A stretch of DNA of 31,694 nt, taken from contig HF998022.1 in the NCBI GenBank assembly GCA_000433015.1, positions 83,716 through 115,409 of the forward strand, given 5' to 3'. Position numbers and translations under genes: made by a program. Positions 24,501-31,071 of the stretch are shown here, piece after piece. The stretch comes from Firmicutes bacterium CAG:631 (lineage in GTDB: Bacteria > Bacillota_I > Bacilli_A > RFN20 > CAG-631). Below the pieces are notes generated by a model. It worked only from the letters and a program-made list of their open reading frames with translations. It searched no databases and was not told where the DNA came from. Every line of letters starts with the position of its first letter. Positions within the stretch are counted from its first letter, which is position 1.

Positions 24501-25046
24501 ACAGGAGATGCTTATCAAGGTACTTGGACAAAAACGGATTCTGAAGATATCGTCTTTACTTTTGATGGTAATGGGAATGGAACATTTAACAATGGAGCTG
24601 GTATCTCTTTTGAATTTACCTATGAAGTAACAGGTGATGGCATTGAATTTACAAGTCAAACCGATGATAGTGTATTTGTATTCTATAGTGCAACAATCAA
24701 TGATGAAAATCAACTTGTTGTTTCTTTAGAACAAGATTTTGAAACCTATTCTTGGACTTTTAATTTAAAACCAGAAGAAGCTAAAGATGCTTATGCAGGT
24801 ACATGGGAACAAACGACGGTTTCAGGAAACATTTTGACTATAGATGGACAAGGAAATGGTTCCTTCAATAATGGAACTGTTGTTGTAACTTTTACTTATG
24901 AAGTGACGGAAGATGGTTTAACAGTTACAAGCCAAGATAGTTACGATGCATTTACTTTTTATTCAGCAACGATTAATGGTTCGGGTCAATTAGTTTTAGA
25001 ATTAGAACAAGATTATGAATCATATACTTGGACTTTTGCTAAATAA
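21549..25046 (+). CDS. Large surface lipoprotein with GLUG, InlB-type and repeated beta domains
   Basis: The product is 1165 residues from ATG 21549 (ribosome site GAAAGGAAG); an upstream in-frame ATG at 21489 would hide the signal peptide. The lipobox is LTGC, followed by an Asn/Ser linker. Residues about 40-390 carry GLUG-type repeats (IGGLAGVSY, IGGLVGLGA, AGGLIGYYT, AGGLIGHMD, AGGLVGRGY), as in adhesin-like beta-helical proteins. One InlB B-repeat/Flg_new domain follows (about 405-475, ending TTLYANW). The rest is a series of about seven beta units of 75-110 residues with the motif G-x-W/Y then FDGxGNGxxxNG, the last two nearly identical (GTWTKTDSEDI; GTWEQTTVSGN). It is probably an adhesin or ligand-binding protein. 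Confidence 0.85.
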   Translation: MKKMKFLYVLLGLALVLTGCDDGSNSNSNTSSSSGSSTPSFVTGSGTEEDPYVLYTAQHLRDLADEVNSDSYAPTEIEYFQLGNDIDLANEEWIPIGNSLEQPFSGYFDGNGYTISNLKITQLTEENKNLGFFGVLGGYVKDLKLENVTIDVENPTNLTEYPAIGGLAGVSYISVFEGIEVTGTISYTDEGYVEEGTRYYDQAYIGGLVGLGAVADNYYVDAGYCMTDVDIDAPAPTTIAGGLIGYYTTSGPTGIFHLHDSYAVGDIKAGAFAGGLIGHMDYWVSIANSYATSNIEMTSTDGAIAGGLVGRGYYDTAIQNSFATGSVQALNSTSYVYESYVGSLVGYGPKGGLEEYTLSEGTLVLNSYGVENGLLEGDNLSDLGLETNQANLQMASWLRENLHWDENYWVIADGQYPTLKEFSEIEKVEQTTVTVTLDPNYENAVTQTVEVEKGDYDPLPILEATVERAPYIFDQWYYDKECTMPYCAYLPILEDTTLYANWRDYRIVEGVYRGESEYNGTLVVSDDGTFIWIHYDGQYVPGVYEFIDNQYFVFENENYPLTLGTYEDGVLEFPDANDDSYVYTFTKVDAMYGDWVDDNNSILHFDGKGNGYYDDGSEHAFTYSLQEDAVTITFTSYFAYELTVTIQEDGTLNVHFDDGNGEDVFDKTFTKKPLIPDYTGKPFIGKYYSSWGYMDLFTDGQGEFYNNSYTVPGGYVIQNDGVTFNISFSGNSGQVKYNETQDVFYGNFKGSKVVFARSEYVTSYSTADGNVLLSVHEDGQYLVKNNALETFTLNGTLADGEVIYIQIEDTTYTYRVEGNTLVALGNEYGTFTNGDDTLTFDGIGGATYKDETVTYLIDDTKVLVYLSDGSYLGFTLDYQQKTFTTTAQDSFFGVYYDKTSSDTKDYKLDVTGYGFAILYEADKGTDTWTKVNDGKCSVSGTTLSVTFGSAYSLAISEENNVLSGTISGTRYTFLKDGYVPDEPGTGDAYQGTWTKTDSEDIVFTFDGNGNGTFNNGAGISFEFTYEVTGDGIEFTSQTDDSVFVFYSATINDENQLVVSLEQDFETYSWTFNLKPEEAKDAYAGTWEQTTVSGNILTIDGQGNGSFNNGTVVVTFTYEVTEDGLTVTSQDSYDAFTFYSATINGSGQLVLELEQDYESYTWTFAK

Positions 25047-25052
25047 TAAATT

Positions 25053-25090
25053 AAAAAGACAAGGTTTCTATAAAAGCCTTGTCTTTTTTT
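25053..25090 (+). terminator. Terminator after the large lipoprotein
   Basis: AAAAAGACAAGG, 12-base loop, CCTTGTCTTTTT and further T. Confidence 0.88.
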
Positions 25091-25096
25091 ACGTTT

Positions 25097-25125
25097 TTGC
25101 TTTTTCAAACATATCATGATATAAT
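25097..25125 (+). promoter_or_regulatory. Promoter of mgsA
   Basis: TTGCTT (25097-25102), a 17-base spacer and TATAAT (25120-25125). It fixes the start at 25151. Confidence 0.7.
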
Positions 25126-25150
25126 AAAAATAAACAAAGGAGGGGATAAA

Positions 25151-25558
25151 ATGAAAATAGCATTAATTGCCCATGATAAGAAAAAAGTAGATATGATACA
25201 TATCGCAAATATTTATAAAGATACTTTAAAAGAACATGAAATTTATGCAACAGGAACAACCGGATCTTTAGTGATAAAACATACAGGATTACCAATTACT
25301 TGCTTAAAAAGTGGGCCATTAGGTGGAGACCAACAAATTGGTTCTATGATTGCAGATAGTCAATTAGATTTAGTTATCTTTTTGCGAGACCCTTTGACGA
25401 GTCAACCCCATGAACCAGACGTCAGTGCTTTACTTCGTTTATGTGATGTAACCAATACCCCACTAGCTACCAATATTGCTAGTGCAGAAATTATGCTAAC
25501 CGCACTTAGTCGAAAAGAAATTCAATGCAAAAAAATTAGTAAAAAAGAAAATCTTTAA
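25151..25558 (+). CDS. mgsA: Methylglyoxal synthase
   Basis: The product is 135 residues from ATG 25151 (ribosome site AAAGGAGGGG). It converts dihydroxyacetone phosphate to methylglyoxal and phosphate, an overflow route from glycolysis that frees phosphate. Family motifs are complete: ALIAHDKKK at the N-terminus, ATGTTG (33-38), the catalytic Asp60 in [10 protein letters not shown], and [15 protein letters not shown] with His87 and Asp90. It is cytoplasmic and hexameric in known members, and monocistronic. Confidence 0.96.
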   Translation: MKIALIAHDKKKVDMIHIANIYKDTLKEHEIYATGTTGSLVIKHTGLPITCLKSGPLGGDQQIGSMIADSQLDLVIFLRDPLTSQPHEPDVSALLRLCDVTNTPLATNIASAEIMLTALSRKEIQCKKISKKENL

Positions 25559-25605
25559 TGTTTGTCATTAAAAAGGTGAGTGATTCATCTTTTTTTTATT
25601 TTAAA

Positions 25606-25634
25606 TTGAACATATTTTGACTTTTTTGTATACT
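25606..25634 (+). promoter_or_regulatory. Promoter of the metallo-beta-lactamase-fold lipoprotein
   Basis: TTGAAC (25606-25611), a 17-base spacer and TATACT (25629-25634). Confidence 0.6.
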
Positions 25635-25661
25635 ATAGTTGATTGGAAAGGAGAAGATTTG

Positions 25662-26909
25662 ATGAAAAAATTACGAATCATTTTTAGTCTTTTATTTGTT
25701 GCTTTGTTGACCACTTCTTGTGATTTACTTCAACGATTGAATTCTAATTCATCACAATCACAACCAAGTTCAATTTCATCAACTTCATCTTCTTCTTTAC
25801 AAACCTCTGGCGATTATTTATACCCTTCTATTGAAGAAGAATTAACCGTTCATTTTTTAGATTTGAACGTCTCAGGTGATTGTATTTTAATTGATTATGG
25901 CAATTATGAGATTTTAATTGATGCTGGTGGAAATAAATCAGCGGGAACAAATATTATTGTCCCTTATTTAAATCAATATGTTGAAGATCAATGCATTGAA
26001 TTAATGATTGCTACACACGGACATGAAGATCATATTGCGGGATTTGTTGGATTATCCAACCAAGCCAGTGTTTTAAAAGATTTTTCATTTGGCACCATTG
26101 TTGATTTAGGTGAAGGATATGAAAATTTAAATTCAAGTAATGAATTGACGGCATTACAAAAACAATATAATGAATTAAGAGATCAAAAAATTGAAGAAGG
26201 AAGTCAATATTACACCATTCGTGATCTTTATAAAGAAAATAAAACAGTTTGGGAAATCGCTCCTCAATTAACTTTTTCGTTTTTAGAAACGAAATTTTAT
26301 AACATTCCTTATACAAAACACACACAAAATTTAAATAATTATTCCATAGCAACCCAATTAAAATTTGAAGATAAAACGTTTTTATTTACTGGTGATTTAG
26401 AAGAAGAAGGGGAAAGTTCTTTATTAGAAATGAACCAATTATCAAAAGTTAATATTTTTAAAGCAGGACATCATGGTTCAAATACAGCTAGTCAAGAAGC
26501 ATTATTAGAAGTAATTCAACCCGATATCGCGATTTTTACAGCAGATTCTTCCAAAGAATCAACTTATAATTTCCCCCATCCAGAAACGATTGACCGTCTA
26601 GTTCCTTATACAAGCCAATTTTATACTTCTTATTATAATGGGCATATTCAAGTAAAATTACTTTCAAGTGAAAAAAATATAGATATTGAATGTAGCGAAA
26701 GAAAAGAACTTTTTTCTTATGTCGCTTATTTAAATTGTTACCCAACGATTCAAGCGATTGCTAGTATTGGTTCTAAAATTACAATCGAATCAGAAACGAA
26801 AATAGAAAATGCTGAATCTCTTTATAATCGTTTAACAGAAGATGAAAAAACATATGTTTATAATTATCCTACATTACTAGAAGCAAGAGAAAAATTTAAT
26901 CAATTATAA
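25662..26909 (+). CDS. Lipoprotein with ComEC-type metallo-beta-lactamase domain
   Basis: The product is 415 residues from ATG 25662, downstream of its promoter. A lipoprotein signal (TTSC, Cys20) and Ser-rich linker (to about 50) precede a metallo-beta-lactamase fold domain (about 60-315): FLDLNVSGDCILI, then the metal motif THGHEDH (118-124), FTGDLEEEGE and KAGHHGSNT. This set is that of the C-terminal ComEC/Rec2 hydrolase domain, here as a free lipoprotein without the channel. Residues about 365-415 form a small helical domain (ASIGSKITIESETKIENAE, YNRLTEDEKTYVYNYPTLLEA) like the FIVAR-type modules of secreted Bacillota proteins. It probably hydrolyses a phosphodiester or similar substrate outside the membrane. 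Confidence 0.85.
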   Translation: MKKLRIIFSLLFVALLTTSCDLLQRLNSNSSQSQPSSISSTSSSSLQTSGDYLYPSIEEELTVHFLDLNVSGDCILIDYGNYEILIDAGGNKSAGTNIIVPYLNQYVEDQCIELMIATHGHEDHIAGFVGLSNQASVLKDFSFGTIVDLGEGYENLNSSNELTALQKQYNELRDQKIEEGSQYYTIRDLYKENKTVWEIAPQLTFSFLETKFYNIPYTKHTQNLNNYSIATQLKFEDKTFLFTGDLEEEGESSLLEMNQLSKVNIFKAGHHGSNTASQEALLEVIQPDIAIFTADSSKESTYNFPHPETIDRLVPYTSQFYTSYYNGHIQVKLLSSEKNIDIECSERKELFSYVAYLNCYPTIQAIASIGSKITIESETKIENAESLYNRLTEDEKTYVYNYPTLLEAREKFNQL

Positions 26910-26916
26910 AAAAAGA

Positions 26917-26945
26917 TTGTCTTTTGAATTCATTTTATTTATAAT
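26917..26945 (+). promoter_or_regulatory. Promoter of the four-pass membrane protein
   Basis: TTGTCT (26917-26922), a 17-base spacer and TATAAT (26940-26945). Confidence 0.6.
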
Positions 26946-26973
26946 AAGGGAAAATTAAGAGGAGTTGAAGAAA

Positions 26974-27462
26974 GTGAAAAAAATTTGGGGTTGGATAAGT
27001 GGTATGATTCTATCCGTCCTAATTTTAATTTGTATGGCTTTTCCAGCAATGAAAAATGATAATAGCCGTTTGGCCATGGCTGAATTTTTTAAAGAGCCTT
27101 CTGTAGTTAATTTTGGGGAAATGATGACCGTTTATCACAACATCATACGGTTTTCACAATTGGCTTTAATTATTGCGACAATTTTATTTTTACTATTTAG
27201 TATTGTCGTTCTTTTAGAGCATTATTCTTTATTAAAAATGAAATTGCCGATGCAACTGATGACAAAAATTATGAGTTTAGTGATGCTTTTAAGTGCTGTA
27301 GTTTCCTTTGTTGGCTGTCTTTTATATTTGAAAAATTCCTCATCTCAATATCATTTAAGATTAGGACTGGCCTCTATTTTAACAATGATTTTAACGCTAG
27401 CAAATAGTTCCATTCAATGGTTTGCGATAAAAAAAACACAACCCACCTTACAAGAGCAATAA
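26974..27462 (+). CDS. Four-pass membrane protein of unknown function
   Basis: The product is 162 residues from GTG 26974; a TTG at 26965 touches the ribosome site GAGGAG (26959-26964) and is rejected. Membrane segments lie near residues 6-24, 58-82, 95-118 and 128-150, with a 30-residue outside loop after the first. No motif is recognised. It lies between the lipoprotein and the polyamine genes but has its own promoter and a weak terminator, so its position says little. Confidence 0.65.
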   Translation: MKKIWGWISGMILSVLILICMAFPAMKNDNSRLAMAEFFKEPSVVNFGEMMTVYHNIIRFSQLALIIATILFLLFSIVVLLEHYSLLKMKLPMQLMTKIMSLVMLLSAVVSFVGCLLYLKNSSSQYHLRLGLASILTMILTLANSSIQWFAIKKTQPTLQEQ

Positions 27463-27490
27463 CATGAATGAAATGTTTTTGCTTTTTTTA
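27456..27490 (+). terminator. Terminator after the four-pass membrane protein
   Basis: AGCAATAACAT pairs imperfectly with ATGTTTTTGCT and is followed by seven T. Confidence 0.6.
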
Positions 27491-27518
27491 TTGACAAATC
27501 ATAAAAATAGCATATGAT
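27491..27518 (+). promoter_or_regulatory. Promoter of the agmatinase/SpeD-like operon
   Basis: TTGACA (27491-27496), a 16-base spacer and TATGAT (27513-27518). The transcript would begin near 27525, which excludes the in-frame ATG at 27514 as a start. Confidence 0.75.
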
Positions 27519-27546
27519 ATCTATTGTAAATAAGGGGGGAATAGCG

Positions 27547-28443
27547 ATGGAAAATCAACCCTTTCGTGGTTTGATTACCACTGATGTAAACAAAGCTCAT
27601 GTCATCCTTACGGGAATTCCTTATGATGAAGGATGTTCTTGTGGTAGTGGTGCTCATTTAGCTCCGAAGACGATACGTGATTTATCTTCTTTTTTGCCAC
27701 CATTATCAAAAGATGGGATTGAACTTAGCGCAATTCAAATGTTTGATAGTGGCGATATAAAAAAGATAGACAAAAATTATTTTGAGCAAATTGAAATGGA
27801 AAGTTTAAAACGTTTTCAAACTGGAAAATTTCCAATTTTTTTAGGAGGCGATCACTCCATTGGTATTCCATTACAACGTGCATTTTATCGTTTTTGTCAA
27901 GAAAAAAAGAAAATTCCGGTCATTATTCATTTAGATGCCCATCCTGATATTTGTGATGTTTATGATGATTCAAAATATTCTCATGCATGCACGAATCGCA
28001 GAAGTTTAGAATATGGATACCTTCCCCAAAATTTGCATTTGATTGGTATTCGTGGATTTGAATTACAAGAAGTGAAATTTTTAAAGCAACATCCTGAAAT
28101 TCAAGTCTTTACTTCTACTCAGATTTTAAATGAAGGAATTCAACCTCTTATTCAACAATTGACACAAAAATATGCGGATGATCGTTATGCGATTTACTTA
28201 TCTTATGATATTGACATTAATGACCCTGCTTATGCCGTAGGAACAGGAACCCCTGAAGCCTTTGGATTGCCATCCCTTGCGGTTTTAGCATTAATTGTAG
28301 AATTATTTCAAAAATTGCCCATTACTGCTTTTGATATCGTGGAGGTTTCCCCACCATTAGATTGTAACAATATGACATCCTGGTTGGCTTTAAAAACTTT
28401 ATATGAAGTTTTTGCCGTTTTAATTCAAAAAAATCATTGGTAG
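27547..28443 (+). CDS. speB: Agmatinase (ureohydrolase family)
   Basis: The product is 298 residues from ATG 27547 (ribosome site AAGGGGGG). The binuclear manganese ligands are all visible: His103 in GGDHS (100-104), Asp130, His132 and Asp134 in LDAHPD, and Asp221 and Asp223 in SYDIDINDP, followed by VGTGTPEAFG (231-240), the agmatinase-type substrate loop. It hydrolyses agmatine to putrescine and urea; arginase or another ureohydrolase specificity cannot be excluded, since the family loop Asn/His residues vary. It is cotranscribed with the SpeD-like gene: its TAG stop is the first part of that gene's ribosome site. Confidence 0.85.
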   Translation: MENQPFRGLITTDVNKAHVILTGIPYDEGCSCGSGAHLAPKTIRDLSSFLPPLSKDGIELSAIQMFDSGDIKKIDKNYFEQIEMESLKRFQTGKFPIFLGGDHSIGIPLQRAFYRFCQEKKKIPVIIHLDAHPDICDVYDDSKYSHACTNRRSLEYGYLPQNLHLIGIRGFELQEVKFLKQHPEIQVFTSTQILNEGIQPLIQQLTQKYADDRYAIYLSYDIDINDPAYAVGTGTPEAFGLPSLAVLALIVELFQKLPITAFDIVEVSPPLDCNNMTSWLALKTLYEVFAVLIQKNHW

Positions 28444-28454
28444 GAGGTTTTTTT

Positions 28455-29261
28455 ATGAAACATGTAATGCTTGATTGTTATGGTGCAAATGCCAGACAAT
28501 TAGATGATATGAAATTAATTAATGAAGTTTTAAATCAACTGGTTTATCGCTTGCAAATTCGCCCAATAGAACCACCACAATTATTACCTTATTATTATGG
28601 TAGTGTAAAGGAAGATATTGGTGTAAGTGCTCGTGTATTACTCGAAGGAGGACATGTGACCATTCATACTTTTCCAATGCGCGAATGTTATTTTGTCGAT
28701 ATTTTTTATGCGCACGATTTTGATGAAAATGAAGCTTATCATTTCTTTTTAGATGAGTTGATTTTTAATCCTTCAATTTCTAATTTTGCTGTAAGAAATC
28801 GAGATATTAATACTTTTAACATGGTTCAATATCAAGCTAATCAAGATTTTGGACCGCATATTTTGATTGATATGATGGCTAAAAAAGAACCTACAATGGA
28901 AATGTTTTTTGATTTTTTAGAAAATCTAGTCACAAAAATTAATATGGATCCGATTACTAGAGCAACGGTGTTAAAAAGTACACCCAACCATCCTAAATAT
29001 CTTTCAGCGATTATTATTATTGCGCAAAGTCATATTGCTTTGCATTATGATTATCAAACAAAAAAGATTTATGCCGATATTTTTTCTTGTGCACCATTTG
29101 ATTATACTTCCATCGGTGATGAATTTATAGATTTAGGAACTATTATTTCAAATGAACTTGTTGTTCGGGGCAGCAAACATATTGAAAAAATAAAAAATCC
29201 AAATCAAGATGAAACTTTACAAAGTCAAATTTATTGGCAAAAAGTAATTGCTAAAAAATAA
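28455..29261 (+). CDS. Tandem SpeD-fold pyruvoyl decarboxylase (AdoMet or arginine decarboxylase)
   Basis: The product is 268 residues from ATG 28455 (ribosome site TAGGAGG, 28441-28447). It consists of two S-adenosylmethionine decarboxylase folds. Domain 1 (about 1-125) has EGGHVTIHTFP (64-74): Gly66 stands where the self-cleaving Ser should be, and Ala86 replaces the catalytic Cys. Domain 2 (about 132-250) keeps QSHIALHY with Ser192 and His197, and DIFSC with Cys212; the usual Glu before the Ser is Gln191. So domain 2 should form the pyruvoyl group, and domain 1 is structural or completes the active site. Some SpeD homologues decarboxylate arginine or ornithine instead of AdoMet; pairing with agmatinase and the lack of speE here fits an arginine decarboxylase. 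Confidence 0.75.
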   Translation: MKHVMLDCYGANARQLDDMKLINEVLNQLVYRLQIRPIEPPQLLPYYYGSVKEDIGVSARVLLEGGHVTIHTFPMRECYFVDIFYAHDFDENEAYHFFLDELIFNPSISNFAVRNRDINTFNMVQYQANQDFGPHILIDMMAKKEPTMEMFFDFLENLVTKINMDPITRATVLKSTPNHPKYLSAIIIIAQSHIALHYDYQTKKIYADIFSCAPFDYTSIGDEFIDLGTIISNELVVRGSKHIEKIKNPNQDETLQSQIYWQKVIAKK

Positions 29262-29296
29262 CAAAAAAAAAATAAACATTGACTGTATGGTTCTTT

Positions 29297-29308
29297 TATG
29301 GTACCATA
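29297..29308. promoter_or_regulatory. 12-bp perfect palindrome in the promoter region of the 521-aa lipoprotein
   Basis: TATGGTACCATA lies between a TTGACT (29279-29284) and the ribosome site at about 29330, overlapping the place where the -10 box should be. It may be an operator. Confidence 0.35.
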
Positions 29309-29343
29309 TTATATAAACTTGAAAAGAAAAGGGGAGAACAAAA

Positions 29344-30909
29344 ATGAAAAAGAAAATTTTCTTATTTGCTTCTTTAGCTGCATTCGTTTTACCTCTTACA
29401 GTTGGTTGTAAAAAAGATGCAAAAGTCACGGCAATGACCACAGACGAAGCAGTAAAGATTATTGATGGTTTAGAAGATATGGCTGATAGTATTAAAAATG
29501 TTTCAAGTAGCCAATATCAATTCATCTATGACGAAACATATGGTGAAGTAGAATACGAATACGAAATGGAAAAAAAGATTTATGAAAATCGTGTGGCAAT
29601 TTCTACTGGAACTGGAAAGTATACAGACTTAGTTCAAGAAATGGAATGGAATGTCATTGAACAAACCTTTAGAAAAACAAGTCGTGCTTATACAATCCAT
29701 GACGAAACAGATAGTGGGATTACTTCTTTATCCTACAAAATGACTAGAGAAGGATCAAGAATTGTTGAACTTTTATATTCTGGTGTTGATAAAACAGTCA
29801 TTACGGATTTACAAGATTTAATTACTACAGATCAAGATGGATTTGAATTAACACAACAAGGAAATAAACGGACTATTTCGTATAAGTCTGAAACAGAAAA
29901 TGCAGATGATAGTGTTTTAAATATTAGTGTAAAAATTGTTTGCGAAGTTGAAAATGATACTTATACTTTACAATCTTATGATTATTTACAATCTCTTTAT
30001 AATGATAAAGGTGACTTAATGGTTCAATTAGATAACAAGTATACCTATACAACAACTTCTAATGGAACATTTTCTGCTACAGATACTTTATTAGATGAAG
30101 CCGACTATGTTGAATGGTATCCTGAAATGGAAGTTACACCAGTTGAAGTTGAAGGTAATGTTAGTGATACGGAATTGAGAACGGTTGTTAGCGATACATT
30201 AAATGCAACAATTGAAGCAACTTCAACTCATAACAACGAAACGATTATATATAATGCTGGTACAAATGCAGGTATGACCATTGTTGTAGATTACACATTA
30301 AGACATTATACAGGTGAAGGTTATGGAACAGGTATCCTTTATGGTGAAGGATATGAAATGGGTTATTTAACAGATGTAACTCCTGAAGATCAAAGAACAA
30401 AGATTGAATTCGTAACACAATCTGGTATTACTGAAAGAGAAGGTTCTCATTACTCTTATAACATTAGAGATTACAAAGAAGCTTCTTATGATGAATATGA
30501 TAATGTTCAATACTCTACTTCTACAGTTTCAGCTGATGCTCCAGTAGATTTAAGAGATAGCATTGCTTACTATTATTTAACTGGATCCAATTCTGTTATT
30601 GGAAGAAATTATGTCAATGTTGATTATGCTGCTGTAAAAGATGAATCTACAGGACATGTCACATTATATATGAATCTTGCATTTACTCAAGATGAATCTA
30701 ATCCAGCTGTAAGACAACACTTTGTTGTTGAATATGATGAAACGAATCGTCCAGTTATGATTCAATACACTGAAATGGCTTATACAGAAACAAATATGCA
30801 AACAGACACACCATATTATGTATATGTCCAAACGATTGATTATAATTATGATGAAACGTTTGAACCAATTACGTTATTAGATCCTGCTGATTATCCAGTA
30901 TCTCAATAG
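29344..30909 (+). CDS. Surface lipoprotein of unknown function
   Basis: The 521-residue protein has a lipoprotein signal (TVGC, Cys22) and no Ser-rich linker. It consists of two similar halves rich in long beta strands (about 35-265 and 275-515), each starting with a helical segment (TTDEAVKIIDGLEDMADSI; VSDTELRTVVSDTLNATIE) followed by strands with Tyr/Glu/Thr alternation. This is the pattern of LolA/LppX-like half-barrels, which bind lipids; the assignment is a structural guess. The codon use and ribosome site (AAAAGGGGAG) suggest good expression. It is a single gene with a strong terminator. Confidence 0.75.
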   Translation: MKKKIFLFASLAAFVLPLTVGCKKDAKVTAMTTDEAVKIIDGLEDMADSIKNVSSSQYQFIYDETYGEVEYEYEMEKKIYENRVAISTGTGKYTDLVQEMEWNVIEQTFRKTSRAYTIHDETDSGITSLSYKMTREGSRIVELLYSGVDKTVITDLQDLITTDQDGFELTQQGNKRTISYKSETENADDSVLNISVKIVCEVENDTYTLQSYDYLQSLYNDKGDLMVQLDNKYTYTTTSNGTFSATDTLLDEADYVEWYPEMEVTPVEVEGNVSDTELRTVVSDTLNATIEATSTHNNETIIYNAGTNAGMTIVVDYTLRHYTGEGYGTGILYGEGYEMGYLTDVTPEDQRTKIEFVTQSGITEREGSHYSYNIRDYKEASYDEYDNVQYSTSTVSADAPVDLRDSIAYYYLTGSNSVIGRNYVNVDYAAVKDESTGHVTLYMNLAFTQDESNPAVRQHFVVEYDETNRPVMIQYTEMAYTETNMQTDTPYYVYVQTIDYNYDETFEPITLLDPADYPVSQ

Positions 30910-30918
30910 TTAGTTATG

Positions 30919-30952
30919 AAGTAGTTCTTCAAGTTGAAGAACTACTTTTTTT
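30919..30952 (+). terminator. Strong terminator after the 521-aa lipoprotein
   Basis: AAGTAGTTCTTCAA pairs with TTGAAGAACTACTT and is followed by a T-run. Confidence 0.92.
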
Positions 30953-31000
30953 ATATATAAAAAAAGTCATTTTTTTTACAAAATTTGCAATTTGATTAAT

Positions 31001-31028
31001 AAATGTTTATTAAAAAACAAATGTTTAT
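31001..31028 (+). repeat. Two direct repeats of AAATGTTTAT
   Basis: Copies at 31001-31010 and 31019-31028 have an 18-base period. The second overlaps the TATAAT at 31026-31031, so the copies flank the promoter spacer. Confidence 0.4.
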
Positions 31029-31030
31029 AA

Positions 31031-31051
31031 TAAAATTGTTAAACAATTTTA
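31031..31051 (+). promoter_or_regulatory. Perfect palindromic operator-like site
   Basis: Ten-base arms TAAAATTGTT and AACAATTTTA surround a single A. It overlaps the last base of the -10 box TATAAT (31026-31031) and shares the core TGTTAAACA with the site at 19494-19512. Confidence 0.55.
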
Positions 31052-31071
31052 ATCAAAGGGGAATAATCAAA

